From NCBI RefSeq assembly GCF_001618885.1, contig NZ_CP015114.1, positions 2,480,001 through 2,544,000 of the forward strand: 64,000 bases of DNA, in the 5' to 3' direction. Each line of letters begins with the position of its first letter. Position 1 is the first letter of the stretch. Shown here in pieces: positions 1 to 8,930 of the stretch. The notes below the pieces were generated by a model. That model worked only from the letters and a program-made list of their open reading frames with translations, was not told the DNA's origin and searched no databases. The stretch is from Staphylococcus condimenti. GTDB taxonomy: Bacteria > Bacillota > Bacilli > Staphylococcales > Staphylococcaceae. Position numbers and translations under genes: made by a program.

Positions 1-1143
1 TTCAGTAGTTTTATTGTCGTCTTTCGCACTTAGTTTTGAAGCCACACTTGATTTTTTACCTTTAGTGGCTTCCATTTTTGCTGTTGCATCTGCTAAATCT
101 TGTTTAGGATCTTTTGTGAATTTCAAGATAAGTGCTGATACGATAAATGAAACAAGTGCTGCTAATACAACACCAGTCAACATGTGCAAGAATTCACCTT
201 TAGGAGCGTTGATTGCATAAACAATAATCGAACCAGGAGATGCAGGCGTTTTGAAACCGAAGTCTAATAATGAATAAGTAGCGACACCAGTCATACCACC
301 TAAAATTACGGCTACAAATAATAATGGTCTCATCAATACATATGGGAAGTAAATTTCATGAATACCACCGAAGAATTGAATAATCCCAGCACCATAAGAT
401 GTTGCTTTAGCAGTACCTTTACCGAAAATCATGTAAGCAATCAAGACACCAATACCTGGACCAGGGTTTGATTCAATCGTATAAAGAATAGATTGACCTG
501 CATGTGCAGCTTGATCAGCACCGAGTGGTGTGAAAACGCCATGATTGATTGCATTATTTAAGAACACGATTTTAGCAGGTTCTACTAAAATACTTACTAG
601 TGGTAATAAATGCGCATGTACTAAAGCTTCAACACCAACTGATAAAATATGCATGATGAATTTCATGATTGGTGCTAAAATTTCAAAACCGACGATTGTC
701 ATAATAAATCCGAGAATACCAGCAGAGAAGTTATTGAATAACATTTCGAATCCTTGTGGTGTTCTAGGTTGAACGAATTCATCAGTTTTTTTCATTAGCC
801 AACCGACTAAAGGACCCATAATCATCGCACCTAATAACATTGGTGTATCTGGCAAAGCAACGATAACCCCCATTGTAGCCGTTGCTGCAATGATACCTCC
901 GCGCAAGTCATGAATTAATCGGCCCCCGCTAAATGCAATAAGTAATGGAATAAGGTACGTAATCATAGGACCAGCAAGTTGTGCCAGATCTTTATTAGGG
1001 AACCATCCATTATCGATAAAGATAGCAGCGATAAACCCCCAAGCGATGAATGCACCGATATTCGGCATAATCATACTGCTTAAGAAAGAACCGAAAGCTT
1101 GGACTTTTCGTCCAATACCTTTACTTTCTTGTGAATTTGACAT
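1..1143 (-). CDS. mtlA: PTS mannitol transporter EIICB, partial (C-terminus beyond left edge)
   Basis: Membrane permease that imports mannitol and phosphorylates it to mannitol-1-phosphate. Reading from the ATG at 1143, 381 codons stay open to the window edge; the family is about 500 residues, so the end of the protein, carrying the IIB domain with the phosphorylated cysteine, is missing here. The visible part is the IIC domain: hydrophobic segments, a GGIHEIYFPYV motif (the GIHE signature of IIC mannitol permeases), and then a charged linker (KDPKQDLADATAK). A ribosome site GAGGTGG lies just upstream of the start. No neighbouring mtl genes are visible, but they normally lie downstream, beyond the left edge. 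A perfect cre site lies about 200 bp upstream. Confidence 0.95.
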   Translation of the reverse strand, partial: MSNSQESKGIGRKVQAFGSFLSSMIMPNIGAFIAWGFIAAIFIDNGWFPNKDLAQLAGPMITYLIPLLIAFSGGRLIHDLRGGIIAATATMGVIVALPDTPMLLGAMIMGPLVGWLMKKTDEFVQPRTPQGFEMLFNNFSAGILGFIMTIVGFEILAPIMKFIMHILSVGVEALVHAHLLPLVSILVEPAKIVFLNNAINHGVFTPLGADQAAHAGQSILYTIESNPGPGIGVLIAYMIFGKGTAKATSYGAGIIQFFGGIHEIYFPYVLMRPLLFVAVILGGMTGVATYSLLDFGFKTPASPGSIIVYAINAPKGEFLHMLTGVVLAALVSFIVSALILKFTKDPKQDLADATAKMEATKGKKSSVASKLSAKDDNKTTE

Positions 1144-1439
1144 TGTTTCCACCTCTTTAATTTAAATTTGATATACATTTATTGTGAGGGGAGAAAGAAT
1201 GAAACTCAATCTAAAGTAAATCAACGTTTGTCACAGAATTGTTGCCATTTGTAAAAGTGGATATATATTATAGAAGAAGTTTGTTTTAAGCTAATAATTT
1301 GAAATTGAAAAATACAAAATAATTAAATAAAAATGCTTGAAAGCGTATTCATTTTAAGTAAATGTTTGCATTTATGAAATAACTCATTGTAAAATAAATT
1401 ATATTACGTGTGAAGGAGGATAGAGGTAGAATAAATAAT
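1144..1439. other. divergent mtlA/glmS intergenic region
   Basis: AT-rich non-coding DNA holding the mtlA promoter region, the cre site at 1337-1351 and, toward 1440, the presumed glmS promoter. I see no open frame with coding character. Confidence 0.6.
1337..1351. promoter_or_regulatory. cre site (CcpA operator) upstream of mtlA
   Basis: TTGAAAGCGTATTCA matches the Gram-positive cre consensus WTGNAANCGNWNNCW at every defined position. It sits in the divergent mtlA/glmS intergenic region, about 195 bp upstream of the mtlA start, so glucose repression of mannitol uptake is the natural reading. Assignment to mtlA rather than glmS is inference. Confidence 0.75.
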
Positions 1440-1660
1440 TATAGCGCCCGTACAACTAAGGTGAGCAAAGCATTGATTTATAACTTATAACAGAAGTTTT
1501 AATAGCTTTTAAGCTGATGTTGTAGACGAGGAAGACAGTGATCGGATTATCGGCGGATGCTGTCTCGGATGAGGTCGTTCGTAAGTTTGCAAAGCAAAAC
1601 ACTGAGGCAACTTGGTGCACAAAGTTTGTAAACAGACCAAAGTATATATTTTTTTGAAGC
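1440..1660 (+). ncRNA. glmS ribozyme (GlcN6P-activated self-cleaving riboswitch)
   Basis: The 5' core AGCGCCCG at 1443-1450 places the cleavage site between A1443 and G1444. A TACAAC/GTTGTA stem (1451-1456 with 1519-1524) leads into the conserved GACGAGGA element, then a GACAGT...GCTGTC helix enclosing ATCGG and TATCGGCGGATG, as in Bacillus glmS ribozymes. The 3' part (P3/P4 region) to about 1660 is less certain. Glucosamine-6-phosphate would activate cleavage and lower glmS expression. The exact 3' boundary is estimated. Confidence 0.92.
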
Positions 1661-1843
1661 GGAACTCATTACAAGGGGATTAGTACGCCATTTTTAAAAT
1701 GTTTATGTGAGAAGAAACATTTTAAAAAGGCTTTATTTTGATGTTTTGCTATTGAATAAGTGAGAAGATTTGATACAAGCGAAAAAAGAATATTCCCCTG
1801 TCAAAAGGGTTACCGCAATTTTAAAATGCGGAGGAATTTTATT

Positions 1844-3649
1844 ATGTGTGGAATCGTAGGATATATCGGGAAAGATAATGCTAAAGAAATTTTATTAAAA
1901 GGTTTAGAGAAATTAGAATACAGAGGTTATGACTCAGCAGGTATTGCTTTAGAAAATACTGATGGCGTAACAGTCTTTAAAGAAAAAGGTCGTATTGCTG
2001 ACTTAAGAAATATTGCTGATGACAGTGATGTTGATGGCACTCTAGGAATTGGCCATACTCGTTGGGCTACACACGGTGTGCCTAATCATGAAAACTCTCA
2101 TCCTCATCAGTCTGCAACGAAACGTTTTACATTGGTACACAATGGTGTAATTGAAAACTATGAAGAATTGCGTGATCAATATTTAGCAGATGTAAAATTC
2201 TTATCAGAAACTGATACTGAAGTTATTGTTCAATTGATTGAGCATTTTTCAAATAAAGGTCTTGCAACAGAAGAAGCATTTACTAAAGTTGTTAAATTAT
2301 TGCATGGTTCTTATGCATTAGCTTTATTAGATGAAGAAGACAGTGATACTATTTATGTTGCTAAAAACAAATCACCATTATTGATTGGTGTTGGAGAAGA
2401 CTTTAATGTTGTAGCTTCTGATGCATTAGCAATGTTACAAGTTACAAATGAATATAAAGAAATTCATGACCATGAGATTGTAATTGTTAAACGTGATGAA
2501 GTGATTATTAAAGATATCGATGGTAATGTACAAGATAGAGATACTTATACAGCTGAAATTGATGCATCTGATGCAGAAAAAGGTGTGTATGATCATTACA
2601 TGCTCAAAGAAATTCATGAACAACCGGCTGTAATGCGTCGTATTATCCAAGAGTATCAAGATGATGAAGGCAACTTGAAAATGGACGATCAAATCATTGA
2701 TGATGTAGCAAAAGCTGATCGTATTTATATTATTGCTGCAGGTACAAGTTATCATGCAGGATTAGTAGGTAAAGAATTCATTGAAAAATGGGCTGGTGTT
2801 CCGACTGAAGTACACGTTGCTTCTGAATTTGTTTACAATACACCGCTTTTATCTGAAAAACCATTATTCATCTACATTTCACAATCAGGTGAAACAGCAG
2901 ATAGCCGTGCTGTATTAGTAGAAATGAAAAAACGCGGCCACAAATCACTTACAGTTACAAATGTACCTGGTTCAACATTATCACGTGAAGCAGATCATAC
3001 ATTACTATTACACGCAGGTCCTGAGATTGCTGTAGCGTCTACAAAAGCATATACTGCCCAAATTGCAGTGCTTTCAATTTTATCTCAAATCGTAGCTGAA
3101 CGTCATGGTAAAGAAGCAACAATTGATTTATTACAAGAACTTGCAAAAGCTGCTAATGCAATGGAAGCGGTCGTAGACGATGCTGAATTTATGGAACAAA
3201 TTGCAACTGATTATTTAGAAACAACACGTAATGCATTCTTTATCGGTCGTACAATTGATTATAACGTCAGCCTTGAAGGTGCATTGAAATTAAAAGAAAT
3301 TTCATATATCCAAGCTGAAGGATTTGCTGGCGGCGAATTAAAACATGGTACTATTGCTTTAATCGAAGATAATACACCAGTTATCGCACTTGCAACACAA
3401 GAAAATGTAAACCTATCTATCCGCGGTAATGTGAAAGAAGTTGCTGCACGTGGTGCGCATACTTGCATCATTTCAATGGATGGCTTGAATAAAGCGGGAG
3501 ACACTTATGTTATTCCTCAAATTAATGAATTATTGACACCATTAGTGTCAGTAGTGCCATTACAATTAATTTCATACTATGCTGCATTGCACCGTGGATT
3601 AGATGTTGATAAACCACGTAACTTAGCAAAATCAGTAACAGTTGAATAA
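1844..3649 (+). CDS. glmS: glutamine--fructose-6-phosphate aminotransferase
   Basis: Makes glucosamine-6-phosphate from fructose-6-phosphate and glutamine, the entry step to UDP-GlcNAc for peptidoglycan and teichoic acids. The start chosen is ATG 1844, preceded by GGAGG at 1830-1834, because processing of MCGIVGY exposes the catalytic N-terminal cysteine; a longer frame from 1760 would bury it. The protein is 601 residues, typical for the family. Order: class II glutaminase domain (about 1-230, with the HTRWATHG and HNGVIENY motifs), then two SIS isomerase domains ([32 protein letters not shown]) and the [14 protein letters not shown]-terminus. It is monocistronic, with the glmS ribozyme upstream and an intrinsic terminator downstream. 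Confidence 0.98.
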   Translation: MCGIVGYIGKDNAKEILLKGLEKLEYRGYDSAGIALENTDGVTVFKEKGRIADLRNIADDSDVDGTLGIGHTRWATHGVPNHENSHPHQSATKRFTLVHNGVIENYEELRDQYLADVKFLSETDTEVIVQLIEHFSNKGLATEEAFTKVVKLLHGSYALALLDEEDSDTIYVAKNKSPLLIGVGEDFNVVASDALAMLQVTNEYKEIHDHEIVIVKRDEVIIKDIDGNVQDRDTYTAEIDASDAEKGVYDHYMLKEIHEQPAVMRRIIQEYQDDEGNLKMDDQIIDDVAKADRIYIIAAGTSYHAGLVGKEFIEKWAGVPTEVHVASEFVYNTPLLSEKPLFIYISQSGETADSRAVLVEMKKRGHKSLTVTNVPGSTLSREADHTLLLHAGPEIAVASTKAYTAQIAVLSILSQIVAERHGKEATIDLLQELAKAANAMEAVVDDAEFMEQIATDYLETTRNAFFIGRTIDYNVSLEGALKLKEISYIQAEGFAGGELKHGTIALIEDNTPVIALATQENVNLSIRGNVKEVAARGAHTCIISMDGLNKAGDTYVIPQINELLTPLVSVVPLQLISYYAALHRGLDVDKPRNLAKSVTVE

Positions 3650-3662
3650 TTTTTGACATTAG

Positions 3663-3694
3663 CTGTCACTTCTAATGAGGTGACAGTTTTTTTT
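3663..3694 (+). terminator. intrinsic terminator of glmS
   Basis: CTGTCAC (3663-3669) pairs with GTGACAG (3680-3686) and is followed by eight T residues. Confidence 0.9.
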
Positions 3695-3767
3695 ATTATG
3701 ATTAGGTTGCTAAAAGACTATGAAAATGCCATAATCAAGGCGATAACTAGAACTTGGAGGACAAGAG

Positions 3768-4622
3768 ATGGATAACGTACAAGCGATTTTTTTAGATATG
3801 GATGGTACGATACTGCAAGAAAATAACAAAGTATCAGATGAAACGGCTGAGGTAATTAAAAAATTACGTCAAGTTGGATATAAAGTATTTATCGCAACAG
3901 GTCGTTCTTTTGATGAAATTAAAAATTTAACACCAGAAGGTTTTGAAGTGGACGGTGTGATTTCTTCTAATGGTACACGCGGCGATGCAGAAGGAGAAAT
4001 GATTTTTGCACATAGTTTAACTTATGATGCAGTACAAAAAATCATAAAAGAAGCAAAGGATAAACAGATTTATTATGAAGTGTTTCCATTCAGCGGCAAG
4101 CGTATGATTTTAAATGAAGATTATGATTGGATTACTAAGATGGTAGAAGGGGATACACCACCTAATAACGTTGGGATCAGTGAATGGAATTCACGTAAAT
4201 CAGCGCTGGACGGTAATGTCAATTGGGTTGATGAAATCCCTGAAACAAAATTTTCTAAGATTTATATGTTTACACCGGATTTAGAAAAAATCACTGCTTT
4301 CAGAGAACATTTAATTGATGAAAAAGAAACGTTAAGTATTTCAGTTTCAAATTCATCTCGCTATAATGCGGAAACAATGGCTGCTGGTATTGATAAAGGT
4401 ACAGGAATAAAAGAAATGATTGAGCATTTTAATATTCCACAATCTGCGACATTAGTGATAGGCGACAGTGATAATGATCGTTCAATGTTTGCATTCGGTC
4501 ACTATACGGTCGCAATGAAAAATGCACGTCCTGAAATTCAAGCATTAGCTAAAGATGTTACATCATATGATAATGAAGAAAATGGGGCAGCACGTTATTT
4601 AGAAGAGCATTTCTTAAAATAA
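3768..4622 (+). CDS. Cof-type HAD-IIB family phosphatase
   Basis: Cytosolic haloacid-dehalogenase-like phosphatase of 284 residues, probably acting on sugar phosphates or related small metabolites; the substrate cannot be read from sequence. Motif I FLDMDGTIL (nucleophile and acid/base aspartates) lies near the N-terminus, motif II is IATGRS, and motif IV GDSDNDRSM is near residue 240. The long insertion between motifs II and III is the C2 cap of type IIB members. The start ATG 3768 follows GGAGG. It stands alone between the glmS terminator and a strong bidirectional terminator. Confidence 0.9.
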   Translation: MDNVQAIFLDMDGTILQENNKVSDETAEVIKKLRQVGYKVFIATGRSFDEIKNLTPEGFEVDGVISSNGTRGDAEGEMIFAHSLTYDAVQKIIKEAKDKQIYYEVFPFSGKRMILNEDYDWITKMVEGDTPPNNVGISEWNSRKSALDGNVNWVDEIPETKFSKIYMFTPDLEKITAFREHLIDEKETLSISVSNSSRYNAETMAAGIDKGTGIKEMIEHFNIPQSATLVIGDSDNDRSMFAFGHYTVAMKNARPEIQALAKDVTSYDNEENGAARYLEEHFLK

Positions 4623-4671
4623 ACAAAGAAGTCGGTAAAAACTATTGAGGTTTTCACCGACTTCTTTGTTT
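4621..4671. terminator. bidirectional terminator between convergent genes
   Basis: Perfect 16-bp inverted repeat (4621-4636 with 4656-4671) with A-rich and T-rich flanks; it overlaps the HAD gene stop codon and would serve both this gene and the convergent membrane protein gene. Confidence 0.85.
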
Positions 4672-4705
4672 AAGGCTAGAATTAAATCCTAGCCTGCTTA
4701 TTCAA

Positions 4706-5890
4706 CTATTTTTTGAAGTCATCAGAACGTTCATCAACATCTTTTTTCTTATTTTTTAAATGATCAAATGTTGAATCTGAATATTCTTCTTTTGTTTCTT
4801 TTAAATCTTTTTCTTTGTTGTTTTTGTTAAATTTTTCTTCAACTTTTTCTTTTTCTTCTGAAGCTTTATTAGTTACATTGTCAGTTTTCTTATCTTTTTT
4901 GCTATTTTTATCTTTAGTTTTTTTAGAACCTTTTACAGCAGCTGAACCTTCAACTACTTTATCTCCAATTGTTTTAGATTTTTTATTTTTCTCTGGAGTA
5001 AAGTGTTCTGTTACTTTACTAAAGAATTGAACGATAGCCATTAAGTTTAAGTAATAAACTACAATTCGAATCACATACATGATTACAATCACAATATAAA
5101 CTAGAATTTGAGCTAAATTTTGAGACATATGTTGTGTTGCAAGTACTACTAATTGTGGTATTGGATTAGAAAAGATAATTACAATTAAGTTTAATAAAAT
5201 TAAGCCTAAGAATAATTTAAACCAAGAATGACGTCCATTTTTAAGTGATTTAAAACTTTGTTTTACGTCTTTGAAAGCACCTGCTTTGCGGTCTCTTAAA
5301 TAAGCTGAAACATAAGCGATAACAATATAAGCAAAGAACCAAATAAATAATGACAAAATAAATGATGATAATGTCATTCCAATTAATTGAATTGTAATAA
5401 TGGCCCCCATATTGCCACCGGTACTGCCCTGAAGACTAGAGAATAAAGATCGTAATAATGCACTGAATAATTGGTTAACAAAATAAACAATTATTGTTGT
5501 GATTAGTAATACTAATAAAGTAAATAACGCAAGTTTAACGCTTTTTAGATAGCTACCTTTTTTGAAAGCAGTAAATACATCTGTTAAATGTACATCTTCT
5601 TTATGAATTGCTTTATATACTACATTAATTGCACCAACGACTAATTGGAATCCCACAAATATAAATATGAGCAATGGTATAATCAAGGAAATGATAAGTG
5701 GTAATGCTGCTTGGAACATTGGACCTTGATACATCATTGACATCATAAACATTTGTAGTGCCTGTTGCACGGGCATTAATGTAAATGCAACGATTAAAAT
5801 AAATACAAAGAATGTTAAAATGCTGAAAAGAGCAGTTTTAGCATTTTGAGGCTTTGCATTCTTAAAAGCTTCTTTGTAAAATGTAAACAA
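4706..5890 (-). CDS. polytopic membrane protein with long charged C-terminal tail
   Basis: 394 residues of unknown function. About six hydrophobic segments (roughly residues 20-45, 60-90, 118-140, 165-205, 225-245, 262-290) resemble the YihY/DUF975-like style of small integral membrane proteins, but I cannot assign a family. From about residue 300 the chain becomes a hydrophilic Lys/Glu/Asp-rich tail (KKSKTIGDK..., KEKDLKETKEEYSD) that is probably cytoplasmic and disordered. The start is TTG at 5890, with AGGAG 9 nt upstream on the minus strand; no better start is available. It is a single gene flanked by the terminator at 4621-4671 and a divergent promoter region containing a TTTGATAT/ATATCAAA inverted repeat. 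Confidence 0.8.
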   Translation of the reverse strand: MFTFYKEAFKNAKPQNAKTALFSILTFFVFILIVAFTLMPVQQALQMFMMSMMYQGPMFQAALPLIISLIIPLLIFIFVGFQLVVGAINVVYKAIHKEDVHLTDVFTAFKKGSYLKSVKLALFTLLVLLITTIIVYFVNQLFSALLRSLFSSLQGSTGGNMGAIITIQLIGMTLSSFILSLFIWFFAYIVIAYVSAYLRDRKAGAFKDVKQSFKSLKNGRHSWFKLFLGLILLNLIVIIFSNPIPQLVVLATQHMSQNLAQILVYIVIVIMYVIRIVVYYLNLMAIVQFFSKVTEHFTPEKNKKSKTIGDKVVEGSAAVKGSKKTKDKNSKKDKKTDNVTNKASEEKEKVEEKFNKNNKEKDLKETKEEYSDSTFDHLKNKKKDVDERSDDFKK

Positions 5891-6019
5891 TGGCTCGCAC
5901 TCCTTTGATATGATATAAACACAATATCAAAAAAATGCGCGCTTTCAAATTAAAAAACAAAGTAATTGTAAAAATTGTTATTATTTAAGCAATTATAAAC
6001 TAATATAAGGGTGATAGCA

Positions 6020-6754
6020 TTGAAATTTGCAGTAATTACAGATATTCATGGAAACATGGATGCATTATCAGCAGTATTAAGAGATATTGATAGAAGAGGG
6101 GATATTGACCATATTTATAATTTAGGAGACGTTATAGGTATTGGTCATAATACAAATGAAGTATTGGGCATGGTAACTGCTAGAGACGATATCACTTCCA
6201 TTGCAGGTAATCATGATGAGGCTATTATGTCTGTGATCAATAACACACCTTATCCAAATGATTTAAAAGATAAATTTAATGAACATCATCATTGGATAGC
6301 AGAGCATTTAAATCCTCAATATTATGAATTTCTAAATACTTTGCCTCGTGAATTTACATTAGATTTGTTAGGACAATCTGTATTAGGTATTCATTACGAA
6401 ATTGAAAATGCAAAATTGGAAGATACAATAGATAAGATACCCTTCAGTCCAATTGTTGAACCGACTGCAGAACATATGAAATCTCTATTCGCAGATAAAG
6501 ATGCAGATGTTATATTGTTTGGACACAATCATACATTGCATCATTTCGTTAATGAAGATACAGTATATTTTAATCCAGGATCAGTAGGGTTGAACCGTGC
6601 ACCATATACTGTATATGGTATTGTTACAATTACGCCTGAACAATCAAATATTGAACAAGTTCGGGTAGCCTATGATAATACACGTTTTATAGACGGTTTT
6701 GAAGCTAAAGAAGTGCCAGGCAGAGCACTTATTTTTGATAAGTTTATACAATAA
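6020..6754 (+). CDS. calcineurin-like metallophosphoesterase
   Basis: Putative two-metal phosphodiesterase or phosphatase of about 244 residues. The dimetal motifs are in order: DIHGN (residues 7-11), GDVIGIG, GNHDE, and GHNHTLHHF near the C-terminus. The compact size and DIHGN/GNHD pattern resemble the YfcE/MJ0936 group; the substrate is unknown. A GTG at 6011 is in frame, but TTG 6020 gives the conserved MKFAVITDIHG start and has AAGGGTGAT in Shine-Dalgarno position, so I prefer TTG. It ends at a shared terminator facing the zinc-efflux operon. Confidence 0.88.
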   Translation: MKFAVITDIHGNMDALSAVLRDIDRRGDIDHIYNLGDVIGIGHNTNEVLGMVTARDDITSIAGNHDEAIMSVINNTPYPNDLKDKFNEHHHWIAEHLNPQYYEFLNTLPREFTLDLLGQSVLGIHYEIENAKLEDTIDKIPFSPIVEPTAEHMKSLFADKDADVILFGHNHTLHHFVNEDTVYFNPGSVGLNRAPYTVYGIVTITPEQSNIEQVRVAYDNTRFIDGFEAKEVPGRALIFDKFIQ

Positions 6755-6758
6755 AAAG

Positions 6759-6804
6759 AATCCTTTGCATCACTATATATTAAAGTGAATGCAAAGGATT
6801 TTTT
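6759..6804. terminator. bidirectional terminator
   Basis: AATCCTTTGCAT (6759-6770) pairs perfectly with ATGCAAAGGATT (6789-6800), extended by CACT/AGTG, with T-runs on both strands; between convergent genes. Confidence 0.85.
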
Positions 6805-7744
6805 AATGTGCGATAGATAAATGTTCGCACAATGTTTTACTACTATGGTCATTATTTTTAGATTCTAATTGAATCGTCATATGGTTAATGTTTAAATCAT
6901 TTAAGCGTATTTCTATGCGATGCAGTAGTTGCTCGCATTCTTCTATAGTCATCGAATCTTGAACGACAGCATGACAACTGAATGCATTTAAATCATTAGA
7001 AATCGTCCAAACATGACAATCATGAACATTTTCAATTTCTTTTTCTTTAAGAACTGAATTTACAACTTCATCAATGTTGATGTCTTTTGGAGTACCTTCC
7101 ATCAAAATTGTTAGGGAATCTTTTATTAATCCATAACTGCTGCGTAATAAAAGAACTGATACCAACATACTGGCGATAGGGTCAGCAAGTGTAAAATTAA
7201 ATAACCAAATTAATATGGCTGCAGCAATTGCGCCTACTGAACCAAGTAAATCACCTAATACATGCAAGAAAGCACCGCGCATATTAATATTATGATGTGT
7301 ATCACCACCGCGCATCATTAACCATGCAACTATAACATTTACTATAAGCCCAATTATACTGATCATCAGCATTTCAGTCGACATCACTTCGGGAGGTTCG
7401 GCTATTCGGCGGATTGCTTCAATTAAGATACCGATACTAATTACGAAAAGCAGTACGCCATTGAATAAAGCAGCTAATATTTCAAAACGTTTATAGCCGA
7501 ATGTCATTTCTGTTGTAGCGTGGCGTTCACCATATTTAAAAGCGAAAAGTGCTAAGCCTAATGAAAAAGCATCACTTAACATATGCACACCATCAGATAA
7601 TAAGGCTAAACTATTAGCAAAATAGCCGCCAATAAGTTCAACAATCATGAAAATAGTGATAATTGCAAAAGAAAATGCTAATACACGCTTATTATCAGTG
7701 TGGACATGGTGGTGGTGATGGTGTTCATGTTCTGAATGACTCAT
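6803..7744 (-). CDS. czrB: zinc/cation diffusion facilitator exporter (CzcD/CzrB type)
   Basis: Inner-membrane antiporter exporting Zn(II), and probably Co(II), to protect the cell from metal excess. 313 residues. The N-terminus is a His-rich stretch (HSEHEHHHHHHVH) typical of metal-buffering leaders, followed by six hydrophobic segments; transmembrane segments 2 and 5 carry the HxxxD metal sites (SDGVHMLSDAF and HVLGDLLGS). A cytoplasmic ferredoxin-like domain follows from about residue 210 (VHDCHVWTIS). The start ATG 7744 has AGGAAG upstream. It lies 23 bp downstream of the czrA-type repressor gene on the same strand, so the two form a metal-induced operon. Confidence 0.93.
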   Translation of the reverse strand: MSHSEHEHHHHHHVHTDNKRVLAFSFAIITIFMIVELIGGYFANSLALLSDGVHMLSDAFSLGLALFAFKYGERHATTEMTFGYKRFEILAALFNGVLLFVISIGILIEAIRRIAEPPEVMSTEMLMISIIGLIVNVIVAWLMMRGGDTHHNINMRGAFLHVLGDLLGSVGAIAAAILIWLFNFTLADPIASMLVSVLLLRSSYGLIKDSLTILMEGTPKDINIDEVVNSVLKEKEIENVHDCHVWTISNDLNAFSCHAVVQDSMTIEECEQLLHRIEIRLNDLNINHMTIQLESKNNDHSSKTLCEHLSIAH

Positions 7745-7767
7745 ACTATTACTTCCTTTCTTTTTCG

Positions 7768-8073
7768 TTAATTAGCAGGGTGTTCTGCATGATGAATGGC
7801 TTGATTCAAAAGTGTAACGACATGTTCATCGTTCAACCTATAAATTTTTGACTGACCTTGTCGTTGAGATTTTACTAATTCAGCGTTTTTTAATATTTTT
7901 AATTGATGAGAAACATTTGATTGAGAAAGTCCTAAAGCATGTGTAATATGACCTACACTAGAAGGACCTTGCTCTAATAAATGCATAATTCTAATGCGAT
8001 TAGGTTCACTTAATGCTTTGAAAATATCGGTTACATTTGCTAATGTACTGGCTTTAAGTTCATGACTAGACAT
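7768..8073 (-). CDS. czrA: ArsR/SmtB-family zinc-sensing repressor CzrA
   Basis: 101-residue winged-helix metalloregulator that should repress its own operon with the downstream exporter and release DNA on binding Zn(II) or Co(II). The recognition helix region reads LSQSNVSHQLKIL. The alpha-5 metal site of S. aureus CzrA (Asp-x-His ... His-x-x-His) is intact here as D82, H84, H95 and H98, which separates it from the alpha-3N cadmium/arsenic sensors. It has AAGGAG upstream of ATG 8073, and a perfect palindrome lies 20-45 bp upstream of the start. Confidence 0.95.
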   Translation of the reverse strand: MSSHELKASTLANVTDIFKALSEPNRIRIMHLLEQGPSSVGHITHALGLSQSNVSHQLKILKNAELVKSQRQGQSKIYRLNDEHVVTLLNQAIHHAEHPAN

Positions 8074-8093
8074 ACTAGATCTCCTTAATATTA

Positions 8094-8117
8094 ATATATG
8101 AATAACTATTCATATAT
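8094..8117. promoter_or_regulatory. CzrA-type operator
   Basis: Perfect 11-2-11 inverted repeat centred on TGAATA-AC-TATTCA, immediately upstream of czrA. The size and TGAA/TTCA core match ArsR-family operators. Confidence 0.88.
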
Positions 8118-8234
8118 AAAGATAATCCTATTTGAACTTAAAGTCAATATAATCATATTTAAAGCGAAGTTTAACAAAAATCTCTTATGGGAACTAATTA
8201 AATATATGACAACTTAAATTGAGGAGCGATTGAT

Positions 8235-8897
8235 TTGAGTATTTTAGTATTAGGTGCAAACGGCGGCGTAGGTAAACAAATTGTTGCTAAATTAAAAGAA
8301 GAAAACAAAGAAGTGTCAGCAGCTTACCGAAAAGATGATCAAGTTGATAAAGCAATCGGCGAAGGATATGACGCAAGAAATGTAGATGTTGAGAAACATG
8401 AAATTGATGAATTAGCCGATAAATTCAAAGATATTGATCAACTTGTTTTTTCTGTCGGCTCAGGAGGCAGCACAGGAGACGATAAAACTATTATCGTTGA
8501 CTTAGATGGGGCAGTTAAAGCAATCGAAGCAAGTAAAAAAGCCGGTGTTAAGCACTTTGTAATGGTATCTACTTATGATTCAAATCGTGAAGCTTTTGAC
8601 AGCAGAAAAGATTTGAAACCATATACCATTGCAAAACATTATGCAGATAATCACCTACGAGATTCAGGATTAAAATATACAATTGTACACCCAGGTACAT
8701 TAGAAAATGGTCCTGGTACTGGTAATGTTGACATCGCTGAACATTTTGATGGCGGTGGTTCAGTACCAAGAGAAGATGTAGCATCAGTTATTGTAGATGT
8801 TTTAGGAAACGAAAAATTCCAAGGCGGAGAGTTCCAAGTCATCAGCGGTTCTGAACCTATTGAAGATGCTTTAAATAATTATTACCAAAAACATTAA
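8235..8897 (+). CDS. NAD(P)-binding Rossmann reductase, NmrA/SDR-a5 type (copy 1)
   Basis: 220 residues. The N-terminal GANGGVGKQI is the dinucleotide-binding glycine motif, followed by a YRK segment where NADP specificity is usually set; MVSTYDS and a YTIAKHYAD motif with Tyr...Lys resemble the active-site region of atypical short-chain reductases. No substrate can be inferred. The start is TTG 8235 with GAGGAG at optimal distance. The next gene, 33 bp downstream, encodes a closely similar protein of nearly the same length, so this is a tandem duplication, probably co-transcribed and ending at the terminator at 9629. Confidence 0.88.
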   Translation: MSILVLGANGGVGKQIVAKLKEENKEVSAAYRKDDQVDKAIGEGYDARNVDVEKHEIDELADKFKDIDQLVFSVGSGGSTGDDKTIIVDLDGAVKAIEASKKAGVKHFVMVSTYDSNREAFDSRKDLKPYTIAKHYADNHLRDSGLKYTIVHPGTLENGPGTGNVDIAEHFDGGGSVPREDVASVIVDVLGNEKFQGGEFQVISGSEPIEDALNNYYQKH

Positions 8898-8930
8898 TTT
8901 AAATCATTATAATGAAAGGATTTGGTTTAA

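Noticed and set aside
2435-2755. Minus-strand open frame inside glmS
   Set aside because: It is antisense to well-conserved coding sequence, with Ile/Asn-rich composition and no ribosome site.
8569-8842. Minus-strand frames inside the first Rossmann reductase gene
   Set aside because: Shadow frames; the plus-strand protein is conserved in its neighbour copy.
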